Of a stretch of DNA of 64,000 nt, positions 9,449 to 16,891 are shown in pieces; positions within the stretch are counted from its first letter, which is position 1, and each line of letters starts with the position of its first letter. The position numbers were made by a program, and so were the translations under genes. Below the pieces are notes generated by a model. The model saw only the letters and a program-made list of their open reading frames with translations, was not told the DNA's origin and ran no database searches. The stretch is from positions 1-64,000 of the forward strand of contig JAFYZW010000120.1 in assembly GCA_017548545.1 (NCBI GenBank), written 5' to 3'. Source of the stretch: Bacteroidales bacterium. GTDB taxonomy: Bacteria; Bacteroidota; Bacteroidia; Bacteroidales; UBA3663.

Positions 9449-9757
9449 ATGGCAAAACAACAATCGAATATACAGGAGCACAGACGACTTTCGCTCGACT
9501 ACCCCTGCATGTACCACGTCATCATGCACAATGACGACTTCACCACCATGGAATTTGTGGTCGAAGTACTCAAGACCGTCTTCTTCAAGCCCGATGCAGA
9601 AGCTCAGCAACTCATGCTCAAAGTCCACAAGGAAGGCAAGGCCATCGTTGGCCTCTATACGCTCGATGTCGCCGTCAGCAAAAGCCAGAAGGCCATGCGC
9701 ATGGCGCGCGACAAGGGCTTCCCATTCAAACTCACTTGGGAACCCGAAAACAATTAA
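9449..9757 (+). CDS. clpS: ATP-dependent Clp protease adaptor ClpS
   Basis: A 102-residue adaptor that hands N-degron substrates to ClpAP. The ClpS core is clear: YHVIMHNDDFTTMEFVVEVL (about 27-46) contains the NDD/F substrate-binding region, followed by the middle HKEGKAIVGLYTLDVA and C-terminal MRMARDKGFPFKLTWEPE. The length is normal for Bacteroidetes ClpS. It begins one base after the helicase stop and is followed by clpA after 48 bases containing AT-rich AATTAACAATTAATAATT-like sequence and a GGAG ribosome-binding site. The clpS-clpA arrangement confirms the call. Residues lining the binding pocket were not modelled. Confidence 0.95.
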   Translation: MAKQQSNIQEHRRLSLDYPCMYHVIMHNDDFTTMEFVVEVLKTVFFKPDAEAQQLMLKVHKEGKAIVGLYTLDVAVSKSQKAMRMARDKGFPFKLTWEPENN

Positions 9758-9805
9758 CAATTAATAATTTACAATTAACAATCTGTTTTAGGAGAAAATA
9801 TATAA

Positions 9806-12106
9806 ATGAACAAAACAGACAGGCTTAACAAGGCTTACGAATTTGCATTCCGATATGCTTGGAACAACCGCCACGAGTTCGTAACACCCGAGCACCTGCT
9901 CTACGGCATCGTCGAGCAGCCCGAGTTCGAGGCGTTATTCAAGAGCTATCAGGTCGATCCAACCATATTCAAGCAGAACCTCCAGAGAGATCTCGACAGG
10001 TTCGTTGACAAGGTGCCCGAGGAAGTTGGCGATTATGAACTGCTTGCCTCAACACAACTCATCCAGGTCATCGCTGTCAGCGAACAGATGGCCGCCAGCT
10101 CCGGCAACGACACGGTGGATATCCCCCACGTCCTCAATGCCATCATGCATCTCAACGAGTCGATGGCCCTTCATACCCTCGCTCACACCTTCACCGACGA
10201 CCCGGGGGAATTCCTCCAATGCGTCACCATGGCCATGGACAACGAAGATCTGCCCATGCACGCCACGTCGCACGAAGACTACTCCATCGATGACGATTTC
10301 GAACCGTTCAGCGATGACTACACAACCAATCGCGAACGTGATCGCAAGGGCGAATGGCGCAACCTCGTCACCTGCATCAACGACCAGCTCGCCGATCATA
10401 ACCCGCTCATCGGACGCGAAGCCGAACTCGACCGCACCATCCAGGTGCTCTGCCGCCGCGAGAAGAACAACCCCCTCCACGTGGGCGAACCCGGCGTCGG
10501 CAAGACGGCGCTGGTCTATGGCCTGGCCGAACGCATCGAGCGCGGCGACGTGCCCCAACGTCTGCAAGGTGCCGTCATCTATCAGATGGACATGGGCTCG
10601 ATGGTGGCTGGCACAACCTATCGCGGCGACTTCGAGAAGCGCATCAAGGCCGTGATGGAGGGTGTCAAGAGCGAAGGCAATGCCATCGTCTATATCGACG
10701 AGATCCACACCCTTATCGGTGCAGGCACCGGCGGTGACGGCTCGCTCGACGGCTCCAACATGCTCAAACCCTACCTCGAAGGGGGCGAAATACGCTTCAT
10801 CGGTTCCACCACCTACCAGGAGTACAACCGTTACTTCCAAAAGAGCAAGGGCATGGTACGCCGCTTCCAGCAGATCGACATCCCCGAGCCTTCGGTCGAA
10901 GAGACCATCCGCATCCTCGAAGGCCTGCAGGCCAAATACGAAGCCTTCCATGGCATCAAATATGCCAAAGGCGTGTTGCGCTATGCCGTCGAAGCTTCGG
11001 CTAAGCATATCAGCGACCGCTTCCTGCCCGACAAGGCCATCGATCTCATCGACGAAGCCGGAGCCTATCGCGAACTGCATCCATTGATGCGCAAGGTGAA
11101 GGGCAAGCAGGTGCCCCAGAAAACCCAATGGGTCGATAAGGAGCTCATCAACGACGTGCTGGCGCGTGTCTGCAAGATCGACCCCAAGTCGCTCCACGAC
11201 GAAGATACCCAGAACCTCGAAACCCTCTTCGAGCGTATCACCGCACAGATCTACGGACAGGATCATGCCGTGCGTCAGGTAGTCGAAGCCGTGCAGATGG
11301 GCAAGGCAGGTCTGCTCGAAGACCAGAAGCCCATCGCCTCGCTCCTCTTCGTCGGACCTACGGGCGTGGGCAAGACCGAAGTCTGCCGTGTGCTCGCCCA
11401 GGAACTGGGCATCGGTCTCGTGCGTTTCGACATGTCGGAATACACCGAGAAGCATACCGTCGCCAAGCTCATCGGCTCGCCAGCCGGCTATGTAGGTTAC
11501 GAGGACGGCGGACTGCTCACCGACGCTATCCGCAAGACACCAAACTGCGTACTCCTGCTCGACGAGATCGAGAAGGCACACAGCGACATCTACAACATCC
11601 TGCTTCAGGTGATGGACTATGCAAAGCTCACCGACAACAAGGGGCAGAAGGCCGATTTCCGCCACGTCATCCTCGTCATGACCTCCAATGCAGGCGCACA
11701 GTATGCCCACCGCGCACAGGTGGGCTTCGGCAGCACCGTCTCGGCAGGTCAGGCCATGCTCGGTACGGTCAAGAAGACATTCAAGCCCGAGTTTATCAAC
11801 CGACTTTCGGGCACCGTGGTCTTCAACGACATGGATCGCACCATGGCCGCAATGATCCTCGACAAGAAACTGCGCCAACTCAGCCAGCGTCTCGCTTCGC
11901 GCAACGTCACCCTTGAACTCACCGATGCAGCTCGCAACCTGCTGTTGGAAAAAGGCTACACCCGCGAGATGGGAGCCCGCGAGATGGATCGTCAGATCAA
12001 CCAACTGCTCAGTCCCCTGTTGATGCGCGAGATCCTCTTTGGCCGTCTCAAGAAAGGAGGCAAGGCTACCGTAGATATTGATGGAGAAGCGCTGAAGCTT
12101 CTATAA
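9806..12106 (+). CDS. clpA: ATP-dependent Clp protease ATP-binding subunit ClpA
   Basis: A 766-residue AAA+ unfoldase that feeds substrates into ClpP. The Clp N-domain covers about 1-150 ([16 protein letters not shown]). The first AAA module has Walker A GEPGVGKT near residue 228 and Walker [16 protein letters not shown]; the second has [11 protein letters not shown] near 517 and [11 protein letters not shown]. The D2-small domain follows [14 protein letters not shown] tripeptide in AQVGFGS (about residue 640) sits where the ClpP-docking IGL/IGF loop is expected, and there is no ClpB-type middle coiled coil, so ClpA is preferred over ClpB/ClpC. It is downstream of clpS; the last gene of the plus-strand unit before the repeat island. 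Confidence 0.94.
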   Translation: MNKTDRLNKAYEFAFRYAWNNRHEFVTPEHLLYGIVEQPEFEALFKSYQVDPTIFKQNLQRDLDRFVDKVPEEVGDYELLASTQLIQVIAVSEQMAASSGNDTVDIPHVLNAIMHLNESMALHTLAHTFTDDPGEFLQCVTMAMDNEDLPMHATSHEDYSIDDDFEPFSDDYTTNRERDRKGEWRNLVTCINDQLADHNPLIGREAELDRTIQVLCRREKNNPLHVGEPGVGKTALVYGLAERIERGDVPQRLQGAVIYQMDMGSMVAGTTYRGDFEKRIKAVMEGVKSEGNAIVYIDEIHTLIGAGTGGDGSLDGSNMLKPYLEGGEIRFIGSTTYQEYNRYFQKSKGMVRRFQQIDIPEPSVEETIRILEGLQAKYEAFHGIKYAKGVLRYAVEASAKHISDRFLPDKAIDLIDEAGAYRELHPLMRKVKGKQVPQKTQWVDKELINDVLARVCKIDPKSLHDEDTQNLETLFERITAQIYGQDHAVRQVVEAVQMGKAGLLEDQKPIASLLFVGPTGVGKTEVCRVLAQELGIGLVRFDMSEYTEKHTVAKLIGSPAGYVGYEDGGLLTDAIRKTPNCVLLLDEIEKAHSDIYNILLQVMDYAKLTDNKGQKADFRHVILVMTSNAGAQYAHRAQVGFGSTVSAGQAMLGTVKKTFKPEFINRLSGTVVFNDMDRTMAAMILDKKLRQLSQRLASRNVTLELTDAARNLLLEKGYTREMGAREMDRQINQLLSPLLMREILFGRLKKGGKATVDIDGEALKLL

Positions 12107-12138
12107 TCCGCGCTAAACTATAACAATTCTTACTAAAA

Positions 12139-12160
12139 GTCACTCCGAATGCGGAATGAC
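12139..12160. terminator. Hairpin after clpA
   Basis: GTCACTCCG (12139-12147) pairs with CGGAATGAC (12152-12160) around an AATG loop, with one mismatch. It is 33 bases past the clpA stop and precedes the 42-bp repeat array. No clear T-tract follows, so termination is likely but not certain. Confidence 0.45.
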
Positions 12161-12177
12161 CTATTTCAAACCACGGC

Positions 12178-12627
12178 ATACCCTTTCTTAGCCAAGATTG
12201 GGTATGCCGCGATCGTTTCATGACCATTCTTAGCCAAGATTGGTTATGGTCCAACCAAAGAATGACCATTCTTAGCCAAGATTGGTTATGGTCCAACCAA
12301 AGAATGACCATTCCTGGCCAAGATTGGTTATGGTCCAACCGAAGAATGACCATTCTTGGCCAAGATTGGTTATGGTCCAACCGAAGAATGACTTTTCTTG
12401 GCCAAGATTGGTTATGGTTCCAACTGAAGAATGACCATTCTTGGCCAAGATTGGTTATGGTCCGATCGAAGAATGACCATTCTTGGCCAGGATTGGTTAT
12501 GGTCCAACCGAAGAATGACCTTTCTTGGCCAAGATTGGTTATGGCCCAACCGAAGAATGACCTTTCTTGGCCAAGATTGGTTATGGTCTAATCGAAGAAT
12601 GACCATTCTTGGCAAAGATTGGTCATA
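12178..12627. repeat. Tandem 42-bp palindromic repeat array, about 10.7 units
   Basis: Units start at 12178, 12220, 12262, 12304, 12346, 12388, 12431, 12473, 12515, 12557 and a partial one at 12599. All are 42 bp except the unit at 12388, which is 43 bp. Each unit is a 28-bp near-palindrome centred on GG|CC (core TCTTGGCCAAGA) plus a 14-bp linker. In the consensus, 12 of 14 palindrome pairs are Watson-Crick and one is G-T. The first unit is divergent (arms ATACCC/GGGTAT instead of ATGACC/GGTTAT) but keeps pairing, a compensatory change. Because units are multiples of three and palindromic, both strands are open and read 14-residue repeats such as MTILGQDWLWSNRR. I regard the array as non-coding structural DNA, since one unit shifts the frame. 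It is not CRISPR: the linkers are repeats too. Confidence 0.88.
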
Positions 12628-12679
12628 CTGCACTTTGGCAAAGGTAAAGTCGGCAGGAAAATGTATGAAGTTCATTTAA

Positions 12680-12814
12680 AAGTCGGCTGTTCTGAGGCAT
12701 CCGGAAAAGTATCATGTTACGAATGCCCTTAAACTGGGTGACTACAACATCGGAAGGAAGAATCAACTGCTGACCTTGCTCATGTATCTGTCTTTTTTGC
12801 TTACCGATGTATAA
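12680..12814 (+). pseudogene. Remnant C-terminus of an unidentified plus-strand protein
   Basis: After an in-frame TAA at 12677-12679, 44 codons stay open to TAA at 12812-12814. They read naturally (LRHPEKYHVTNALKLG, then GRKNQLLTLLMYLSFLLTDV) but have no start codon. It looks like the tail of a lost gene cut off by the repeat array. I do not recognise the family. A strong hairpin follows nine bases after the stop, as expected for a former terminator. Confidence 0.35.
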
Positions 12815-12823
12815 GATAGCTAT

Positions 12824-12855
12824 GAAGGCGCGGCACCATACGATGCCGCGCCTTC
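12824..12855. terminator. Strong GC-rich hairpin, copy 1 of a repeated pair
   Basis: GAAGGCGCGGCA (12824-12835) pairs perfectly with TGCCGCGCCTTC (12844-12855) around an 8-base loop. A near copy is at 14759-14788; the arms differ at one position. It lies downstream of the minus-strand immunity gene at 12973 and downstream of the plus-strand remnant ending at 12814, so it can act as a bidirectional terminator. Between it and 12973 a short minus-strand frame (12891-12971, MVNYNDPNASNN...) is open but has no recognisable identity. Confidence 0.7.
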
Positions 12856-12972
12856 AGTTTAATGGTTTGAGTGAGAAAAGACAGAATCTTCTATGCTCCG
12901 TTATCGAAATGGTCAATATATTTCAGGGTAAGAGAGTTGTTTGATGCATTCGGATCATTATAATTCACCATT

Positions 12973-13527
12973 TTACCAATAGCCAGCTCGAACAAAAGAA
13001 TAATTACCCATAGAATCTATCACATATTCAAAAATATATGGATCTTGCTCTCCTAGTTCTTGTGGGAAGAACTCAGGGTTTTGTGATGGACTACGCAATT
13101 TCCAACCTTTTAAAATAGAATTCAGAGCATCAATTTGCTGAATCTCAGAAGTCGGATGAAATAGGTTATTATAAAAAAAACAAAATGTGTTATTTCTCTT
13201 AAAATAACCAGAAAAGTACTCTTCTCCTCCCCATCTGTCGTGAAAAACAAAAGGAGTACCATATTTGCCCATAACAATGACCCTTGTAGTATCTTTTGAT
13301 TTGAAATACACAAATGTCATATAGTATAAATTATAGTAAGTTGAGTTTTGATCGGGATCCCTCCTCAAATCACTGCGTTTTTTACATGTAGATGTAAGTT
13401 GTTCGATAACACTATCTTGGGGAGGGGGGTCCATGGTTCGATCATCATCATAGCCATACCAACGACAACCGTAGTTACTCAAAGAACTAATGCAAAGAAA
13501 CACACATAAAACCAAAATACTTTTCAT
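12973..13527 (-). CDS. Putative lipoprotein, candidate immunity protein for the JAB-type Rhs tip
   Basis: A 184-residue protein of no family I recognise. The N-terminus MKSILVLCVFLCISSLSNYGC is a lipoprotein-like signal peptide with a Cys at about 21, so it is probably anchored in the periplasm or outer membrane. The rest is rich in aromatic residues (RWGGEEYFSGYFKRNNTFCFF). It starts directly behind the JAB-type Rhs tip on the same strand with GGAT before the ATG, and if the toxin frameshift is repaired the gap is only about 10 bases. Position, small size and AT-rich composition are what suggest immunity; there is no sequence proof. A second open frame overlaps its 3' end and continues to 12891, so a damaged C-terminus is possible. 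Confidence 0.55.
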   Translation of the reverse strand: MKSILVLCVFLCISSLSNYGCRWYGYDDDRTMDPPPQDSVIEQLTSTCKKRSDLRRDPDQNSTYYNLYYMTFVYFKSKDTTRVIVMGKYGTPFVFHDRWGGEEYFSGYFKRNNTFCFFYNNLFHPTSEIQQIDALNSILKGWKLRSPSQNPEFFPQELGEQDPYIFEYVIDSMGNYSFVRAGYW

Positions 13528-13604
13528 ATCCTATAAACTACAATTTGATATCCTTTTTCCATTCTTCGAAACTCTTCCATTCATTTATACATTGAGATTT
13601 TCCA

Positions 13605-14528
13605 TCATATTCGTAAATAAGTCGAAGGTTTATGCTTCATTTTATAAACGTCTCCCCGACTTCCACCTCTAGTACCTTCGCTGGTTGATCCATCTGCCGC
13701 GTTTCGACCAGGATGGCCATGTATCTCTATCCTATTTTTGGAACTATCAATCCCCAAGTTTCTTTCTGTATTATAGGAATCAACATGATTTTCTGCATGA
13801 TTAGAAACTAGTAATCCTTTTCCATCTTCTGTAACAATAGCTTTCCATTCAACTTCGGTATTTTCAGTCATGACATTTTGAACATTTAGAGCTATCTCTG
13901 ATGTAGTAAATGCATACACTAAATCTTTACTTTTATTTTTACTATTACTATAATCAAGATATTGAGTATATAATATACCCATTGTTTCATCGTATGAATT
14001 ATCAGATGAAAGTTGTACTTCATTGTATATATTACCTTGATTATTCTTAAACTTTAAATACGTACCTTGAGAAGTTGTTCTATTTACTACATGACCAAAT
14101 TGAGTTACTTCAAATATGTCTTTCCCATCCCAATCGAACTTATTCACAGGATCTCCCCAGCAATAAACGTATGGACTGATCCCATAGTACTTCTCTGCCA
14201 TCGGATCAATCCTGTCCCACATCGGAGCCATGGCGAAGTACTGGCGCGCATGGATGTCGTAGTTATCCAACCCGAAAGTTCGGTCAAGCTCCTTACCCTC
14301 GAACTTGTAGGCTTGAAGGTTTTCGTTTGTACTAATGTCGCCTATGACACCACCATATGGGTAATAGTGAGTCACCTGCTCTACTGTGCCGGTCTTGTTC
14401 GCTACCATGCGGTTGTTACCCATATAATCCTGAATATAGTAGTGCCAGCCGTCGATGGTGTCATTGCTGAATGACACGTATCCCCCGTCGAATCGATACA
14501 TTCTCAGATGGCCGTTCTTTATAGCTTT
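13605..14528 (-). CDS. Orphan Rhs C-terminal tip with JAB-like metallohydrolase toxin domain (truncated and probably frameshifted)
   Basis: Rhs homology begins near 14528 (KNGHLRMYRFDGGYVSFS) and includes QDYMGNNRMVANKTGTVEQ, HYYPYG, YKFEGKELDRTFGLDNYDIHARQY and GISPYVYCWGDPVNKFDWDG, the conserved end of the Rhs core. After that comes a variable domain with EVEWKAIV, IHGHPGRN (His codons 13719-13721 and 13713-13715) and SRGD, matching the JAB metal-binding pattern E...HxHP...SxxD. The beta-cage part of an Rhs protein is missing; open sequence further upstream is not Rhs-like. The frame stops at 13605, but the adjacent frame continues LRLIYEYDGKSQCINEWKSF and ends at 13538, ten bases before the immunity start, so a one-base insertion near 13629-13631 probably truncates the toxin after its active site. 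Confidence 0.72.
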   Translation of the reverse strand, partial: KAIKNGHLRMYRFDGGYVSFSNDTIDGWHYYIQDYMGNNRMVANKTGTVEQVTHYYPYGGVIGDISTNENLQAYKFEGKELDRTFGLDNYDIHARQYFAMAPMWDRIDPMAEKYYGISPYVYCWGDPVNKFDWDGKDIFEVTQFGHVVNRTTSQGTYLKFKNNQGNIYNEVQLSSDNSYDETMGILYTQYLDYSNSKNKSKDLVYAFTTSEIALNVQNVMTENTEVEWKAIVTEDGKGLLVSNHAENHVDSYNTERNLGIDSSKNRIEIHGHPGRNAADGSTSEGTRGGSRGDVYKMKHKPSTYLRI

Positions 14529-14576
14529 GCTATCTGGCCGACCCATGCAAGAGGCTTGATTGCCTCGCTTGGATGA

Positions 14577-14726
14577 GCACAGTATGAAGGCGAAAATGGA
14601 AAACCTTCTGAAGATATAACGTTCAAGTATGCCAAAATATTGCATTGGGAGCAATATATTAATTTCGTGTCCGAATTTGAGAATGAAAGGGCTGACGATT
14701 ATAAGCAAAAGACTATTCTACAGTGA
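14577..14726 (+). pseudogene. Remnant C-terminus of an unidentified plus-strand protein at the Rhs junction
   Basis: Following a TGA at 14574-14576, 49 codons remain open to TGA at 14724-14726. They have protein-like composition (EDITFKYAKILHWEQYINFV, then SEFENERADDYKQKTILQ) but no start codon. The remnant abuts the point where Rhs homology begins on the opposite strand, so it marks a rearrangement junction at about 14530-14575. I do not recognise the family. As with the remnant at 12680, the same type of hairpin follows downstream. Confidence 0.35.
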
Positions 14727-14758
14727 ATTCTCTAATATCATTCTTTCGTTGATTCCCA

Positions 14759-14788
14759 AAGGTGCGGCATCAGATGGTGCCGCGCCTT
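14759..14788. terminator. Strong GC-rich hairpin, copy 2 of a repeated pair
   Basis: AAGGTGCGGCA (14759-14769) pairs with TGCCGCGCCTT (14778-14788), with one G-T pair, around the loop TCAGATGG. It nearly duplicates the hairpin at 12824-12855. It follows the minus-strand immunity gene at 14831 and the plus-strand remnant ending at 14726, so it may terminate in both directions. Confidence 0.65.
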
Positions 14789-14830
14789 ATAGTTTGTAGA
14801 TTCTATTATTGTTTGGGAAAAGTGAAATCA

Positions 14831-15382
14831 CTAACAACCCAATAAATTTTCACAAATGCATGTAGTCCATCCGTCTATATAAATACCATTGATTAGCTTT
14901 ATCCGAACTTTACACCATTTATCACCTTTTTCATCAATTATAAAATCCAAAAGAGGAGCATAATCAATGGGATCCATTTCATCTTCGTTGGTCCAAACAC
15001 TTTTGCTAATGTAATTAGGGGACTCAAATAATAAGACCCCTCTAGAATCATGATCACCTCTAGAACAATTGGTAGCTAAAAATATGCCACAATCCATTCT
15101 GTCTATCCAGCCATTATTACTATCAACAATTGAGTCATAATCACAGGTATTTGAATTATAAGCCAAAATAGATATTGTTACGTGATATCTTGATTTGCTC
15201 TTTTTGTCAATCGTCACGGTTTCTATGCTATCCCTATCAGCATTTATTATTCTGGCTGTGCAAAAAGGCTGGCTAGAATATTTATGCTTGTACAAGGGTA
15301 TATCCTTCCTCGAATAATCCACATAGGCAACGAATGAAAAAGAGGATAATACAATCAAGAAAAGCGATAATATTGTATTCAT
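14831..15382 (-). CDS. Candidate immunity protein for the L,D-transpeptidase-like Rhs tip
   Basis: A 183-residue protein of no family I recognise. An N-terminal hydrophobic stretch (MNTILSLFLIVLSSFSFVAYV) is a likely signal peptide or anchor, so the product is probably periplasmic, where a cell-wall-directed toxin would act. The C-terminal part GDKWCKVRIKLINGIYIDGW resembles bacterial SH3 strands, but this is weak. Cysteines occur throughout (FCTARI, NTCDYD, MDCGIF, TNCSRG, ICENLLGC), suggesting disulfides. Its ATG overlaps the stop of the upstream toxin tip by four bases, which is strong evidence for translational coupling and for a toxin/immunity relation. The function itself is inferred from position. 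Confidence 0.55.
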   Translation of the reverse strand: MNTILSLFLIVLSSFSFVAYVDYSRKDIPLYKHKYSSQPFCTARIINADRDSIETVTIDKKSKSRYHVTISILAYNSNTCDYDSIVDSNNGWIDRMDCGIFLATNCSRGDHDSRGVLLFESPNYISKSVWTNEDEMDPIDYAPLLDFIIDEKGDKWCKVRIKLINGIYIDGWTTCICENLLGC

Positions 15383-15930
15383 TGTCTATTCAAAATTAAA
15401 GTGAAACCATTATGTCCAATTTGCTTCTCAAATGCATCCCATTGCTTGTCCAATATTAATAAGCAGCCTGTAGAAATAGCCCAATATTTGCCTAATTTCT
15501 TGCTATAATCCCAATTGGCTCGACCACCTGTGGCTGTTGAATGAATGTATATACCATTCTTTTGAGTTGAGCTAAAAGGGTTTGACCAATCTGGGGCAGG
15601 GTTAACGCCATTAATACAATCCACTGGGCCAGCATTGTTAATAGCATAATGTTTCGGGATTCCCTTACTATTTTTATTTATCCACGTAACTGGATAAACC
15701 CCATTTGCGATAGCACCAAAAGTTGAAAAGTCAGAGGTCATTGTATAACCAATATAATTAGATATATCATCGGCTCCTCTAGGTCCATATACGGTGACTT
15801 CCGCATTAACAGCTTTTTCACCAATAATACGACCTTTATCTAATCTTTCGTCATAATGCCCATTAAAAACAACTAGTATATTTCCCCAATAAGTGCCACT
15901 AATACCGTTGTCGTCAAGCTCTTTTTGGGA
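15379..15930 (-). CDS. Orphan toxin tip with L,D-transpeptidase-like His/Ser-x-Gly-Cys domain (5'-truncated)
   Basis: The frame is open from 15930 (directly after a TGA at 15931-15933) without a start codon; the first ATG is at 15741, inside the domain. 183 residues: an N-terminal part with VNAEVTVYGPRGADDI and IGYTMTSDFSTFGAIANGVY, then HYAINNAGPVDCINGVNPAP, GIYIHSTATGGRANW and YWAISTGCLLI. The pair H(ST) ... STGC resembles the HGT/SxGC active site of YkuD-type L,D-transpeptidases, pointing to peptidoglycan as target. I recall similar C-termini on Bacteroidetes Rhs proteins; this needs a search. The gene overlaps the immunity candidate by four bases. No Rhs core is left upstream, and a block of hairpins and nif3 follow. 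Without a start codon, expression is uncertain. Confidence 0.6.
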   Translation of the reverse strand, partial: SQKELDDNGISGTYWGNILVVFNGHYDERLDKGRIIGEKAVNAEVTVYGPRGADDISNYIGYTMTSDFSTFGAIANGVYPVTWINKNSKGIPKHYAINNAGPVDCINGVNPAPDWSNPFSSTQKNGIYIHSTATGGRANWDYSKKLGKYWAISTGCLLILDKQWDAFEKQIGHNGFTLILNRQ

Positions 15931-15956
15931 TCAAATTTGGACGAGCTATATTTTAT

Positions 15957-16034
15957 GCCCGTAGGGCAATTTTATGTCGCCATTGAGGCGACAATTTTCC
16001 GGATTGTGAGACGGGCTATTGAAGCCCACGTCTC
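15957..16034. repeat. Cluster of three hairpins between the toxin remnant and nif3
   Basis: GCCC-GTA-GGGC (15957-15967), GTCGCC-ATTGA-GGCGAC (15976-15992) and GAGACGGGC ... GCCC-AC-GTCTC (16008-16034) lie in a row. The first two are each followed by CAATTTT. The third begins 11 bases past the nif3 stop and could end nif3 transcription. The block marks the edge of the AT-rich island. No open frame or promoter was seen in it. Confidence 0.55.
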
Positions 16035-16044
16035 AAATCCATTT

Positions 16045-16887
16045 TCACCTTCCTTTCTTGTTATTATCGGTTTCTGTTTTCAACTTGTCGAAATGTTCGC
16101 AAAGATAATGATAAAATGGACTATGATGGCAGTTGGTGGGGAGACATTCCACATCGGGGCAAGCCTGCTGGATGATATCGGCCAGCAAGACGGGAGCAAT
16201 CTGTTCGGTCTCGAAATGACCGGCTTCGATGAGAAGGATGTCGGAATGACCGAACCAACTGTGGTAATGCATTTCTCCCGTGAGGAAGGCTTCGGCTCCC
16301 AATGCTTCGGCTTCGGTGATGAAGTCGCTGCCTGAACCTCCGCAGAGGGCAAGGCGATGAACGGTACCAACCTTTGACTCGCGATTCCAACGCAGATGAC
16401 ATGCATCGGCAGCATTGACGCCTGCGGGAGTGAGACGCTGACAGATAAACTGGAGCAACTGGCTTGCCTCCAAGGGACGGGGCAACGTGCCGATGACTCC
16501 GCACTCCGACATCGGAAAGACATCATTCAGTTCGAGCAAAGCTGCCAGACGATGGTTGATGCCTCCCTCGGCCTTGTCGAGGTTGGTGTGGGCGCTGTAA
16601 ATGCCGATGCCGTAACGGATGGTGGCCATGAGGACGCGGCTGATATAGTCCTTCTCGGGATTGACGACCTTCAGCCCACGGAAAAGCAGCGGATGATGGC
16701 TCACCACAAGCTGGCAGCCACGACGGTGTGCCTCGTCGATGACTTCCTCGGTGATGTCGAGACACGTAAGGACTCGACTGACCTCCATGCGGGGGTCACC
16801 GCACTGGAGGCCAGCGTTGTCGTAGGATTCTTGCAACTCTCGTGGCGCAATAGCCTCGATAGCGCAAGCGATATCGTGGAGATTCAT
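16045..16887 (-). CDS. NIF3-like dinuclear metal center protein (YbgI/DUF34 family)
   Basis: A 280-residue NIF3-family protein. Family hallmarks are DNAGLQCGD near residues 23-31, VVSHHPLLF (His64-His65, metal ligands), YSAHTNLDKAEGGIN near 97, and the C-terminal metal ligands in EAGHFETEQ near 240. Many annotations call the family GTP cyclohydrolase 1 type 2, but its physiological role is unsettled. At 280 residues it lacks the roughly 100-residue central insert of longer homologues, so it is the short YbgI-like form. It follows the DUF3078 gene by four bases on the same strand and probably shares its transcript. In many Bacteroidales a zinc-ribbon gene sits next to nif3; here that gene is divergent at 18202. 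Confidence 0.9.
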   Translation of the reverse strand: MNLHDIACAIEAIAPRELQESYDNAGLQCGDPRMEVSRVLTCLDITEEVIDEAHRRGCQLVVSHHPLLFRGLKVVNPEKDYISRVLMATIRYGIGIYSAHTNLDKAEGGINHRLAALLELNDVFPMSECGVIGTLPRPLEASQLLQFICQRLTPAGVNAADACHLRWNRESKVGTVHRLALCGGSGSDFITEAEALGAEAFLTGEMHYHSWFGHSDILLIEAGHFETEQIAPVLLADIIQQACPDVECLPTNCHHSPFYHYLCEHFDKLKTETDNNKKGR

Positions 16888-16891
16888 TTAT

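Noticed and set aside
10049..12004. Long open frame opposite clpA (651 codons)
   Set aside because: Pure shadow of a well-conserved gene caused by codon bias; no homology-like motifs.
12178..12627. CRISPR array
   Set aside because: Unit and linker are both repeated, so there are no unique spacers, and no cas genes are nearby.
12220..12679. Repeat protein with 14-residue units
   Set aside because: A 43-bp unit breaks the frame, both strands are equally open because the units are palindromic, and substitutions show no coding bias.
13490..13672. Plus-strand frame opposite the toxin/immunity junction
   Set aside because: AT-rich chance frame without ribosome-binding site, overlapping better-supported minus-strand coding.
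15957..16034. Riboswitch
   Set aside because: It is downstream of genes in both directions rather than in a leader, and matches no riboswitch core I know.
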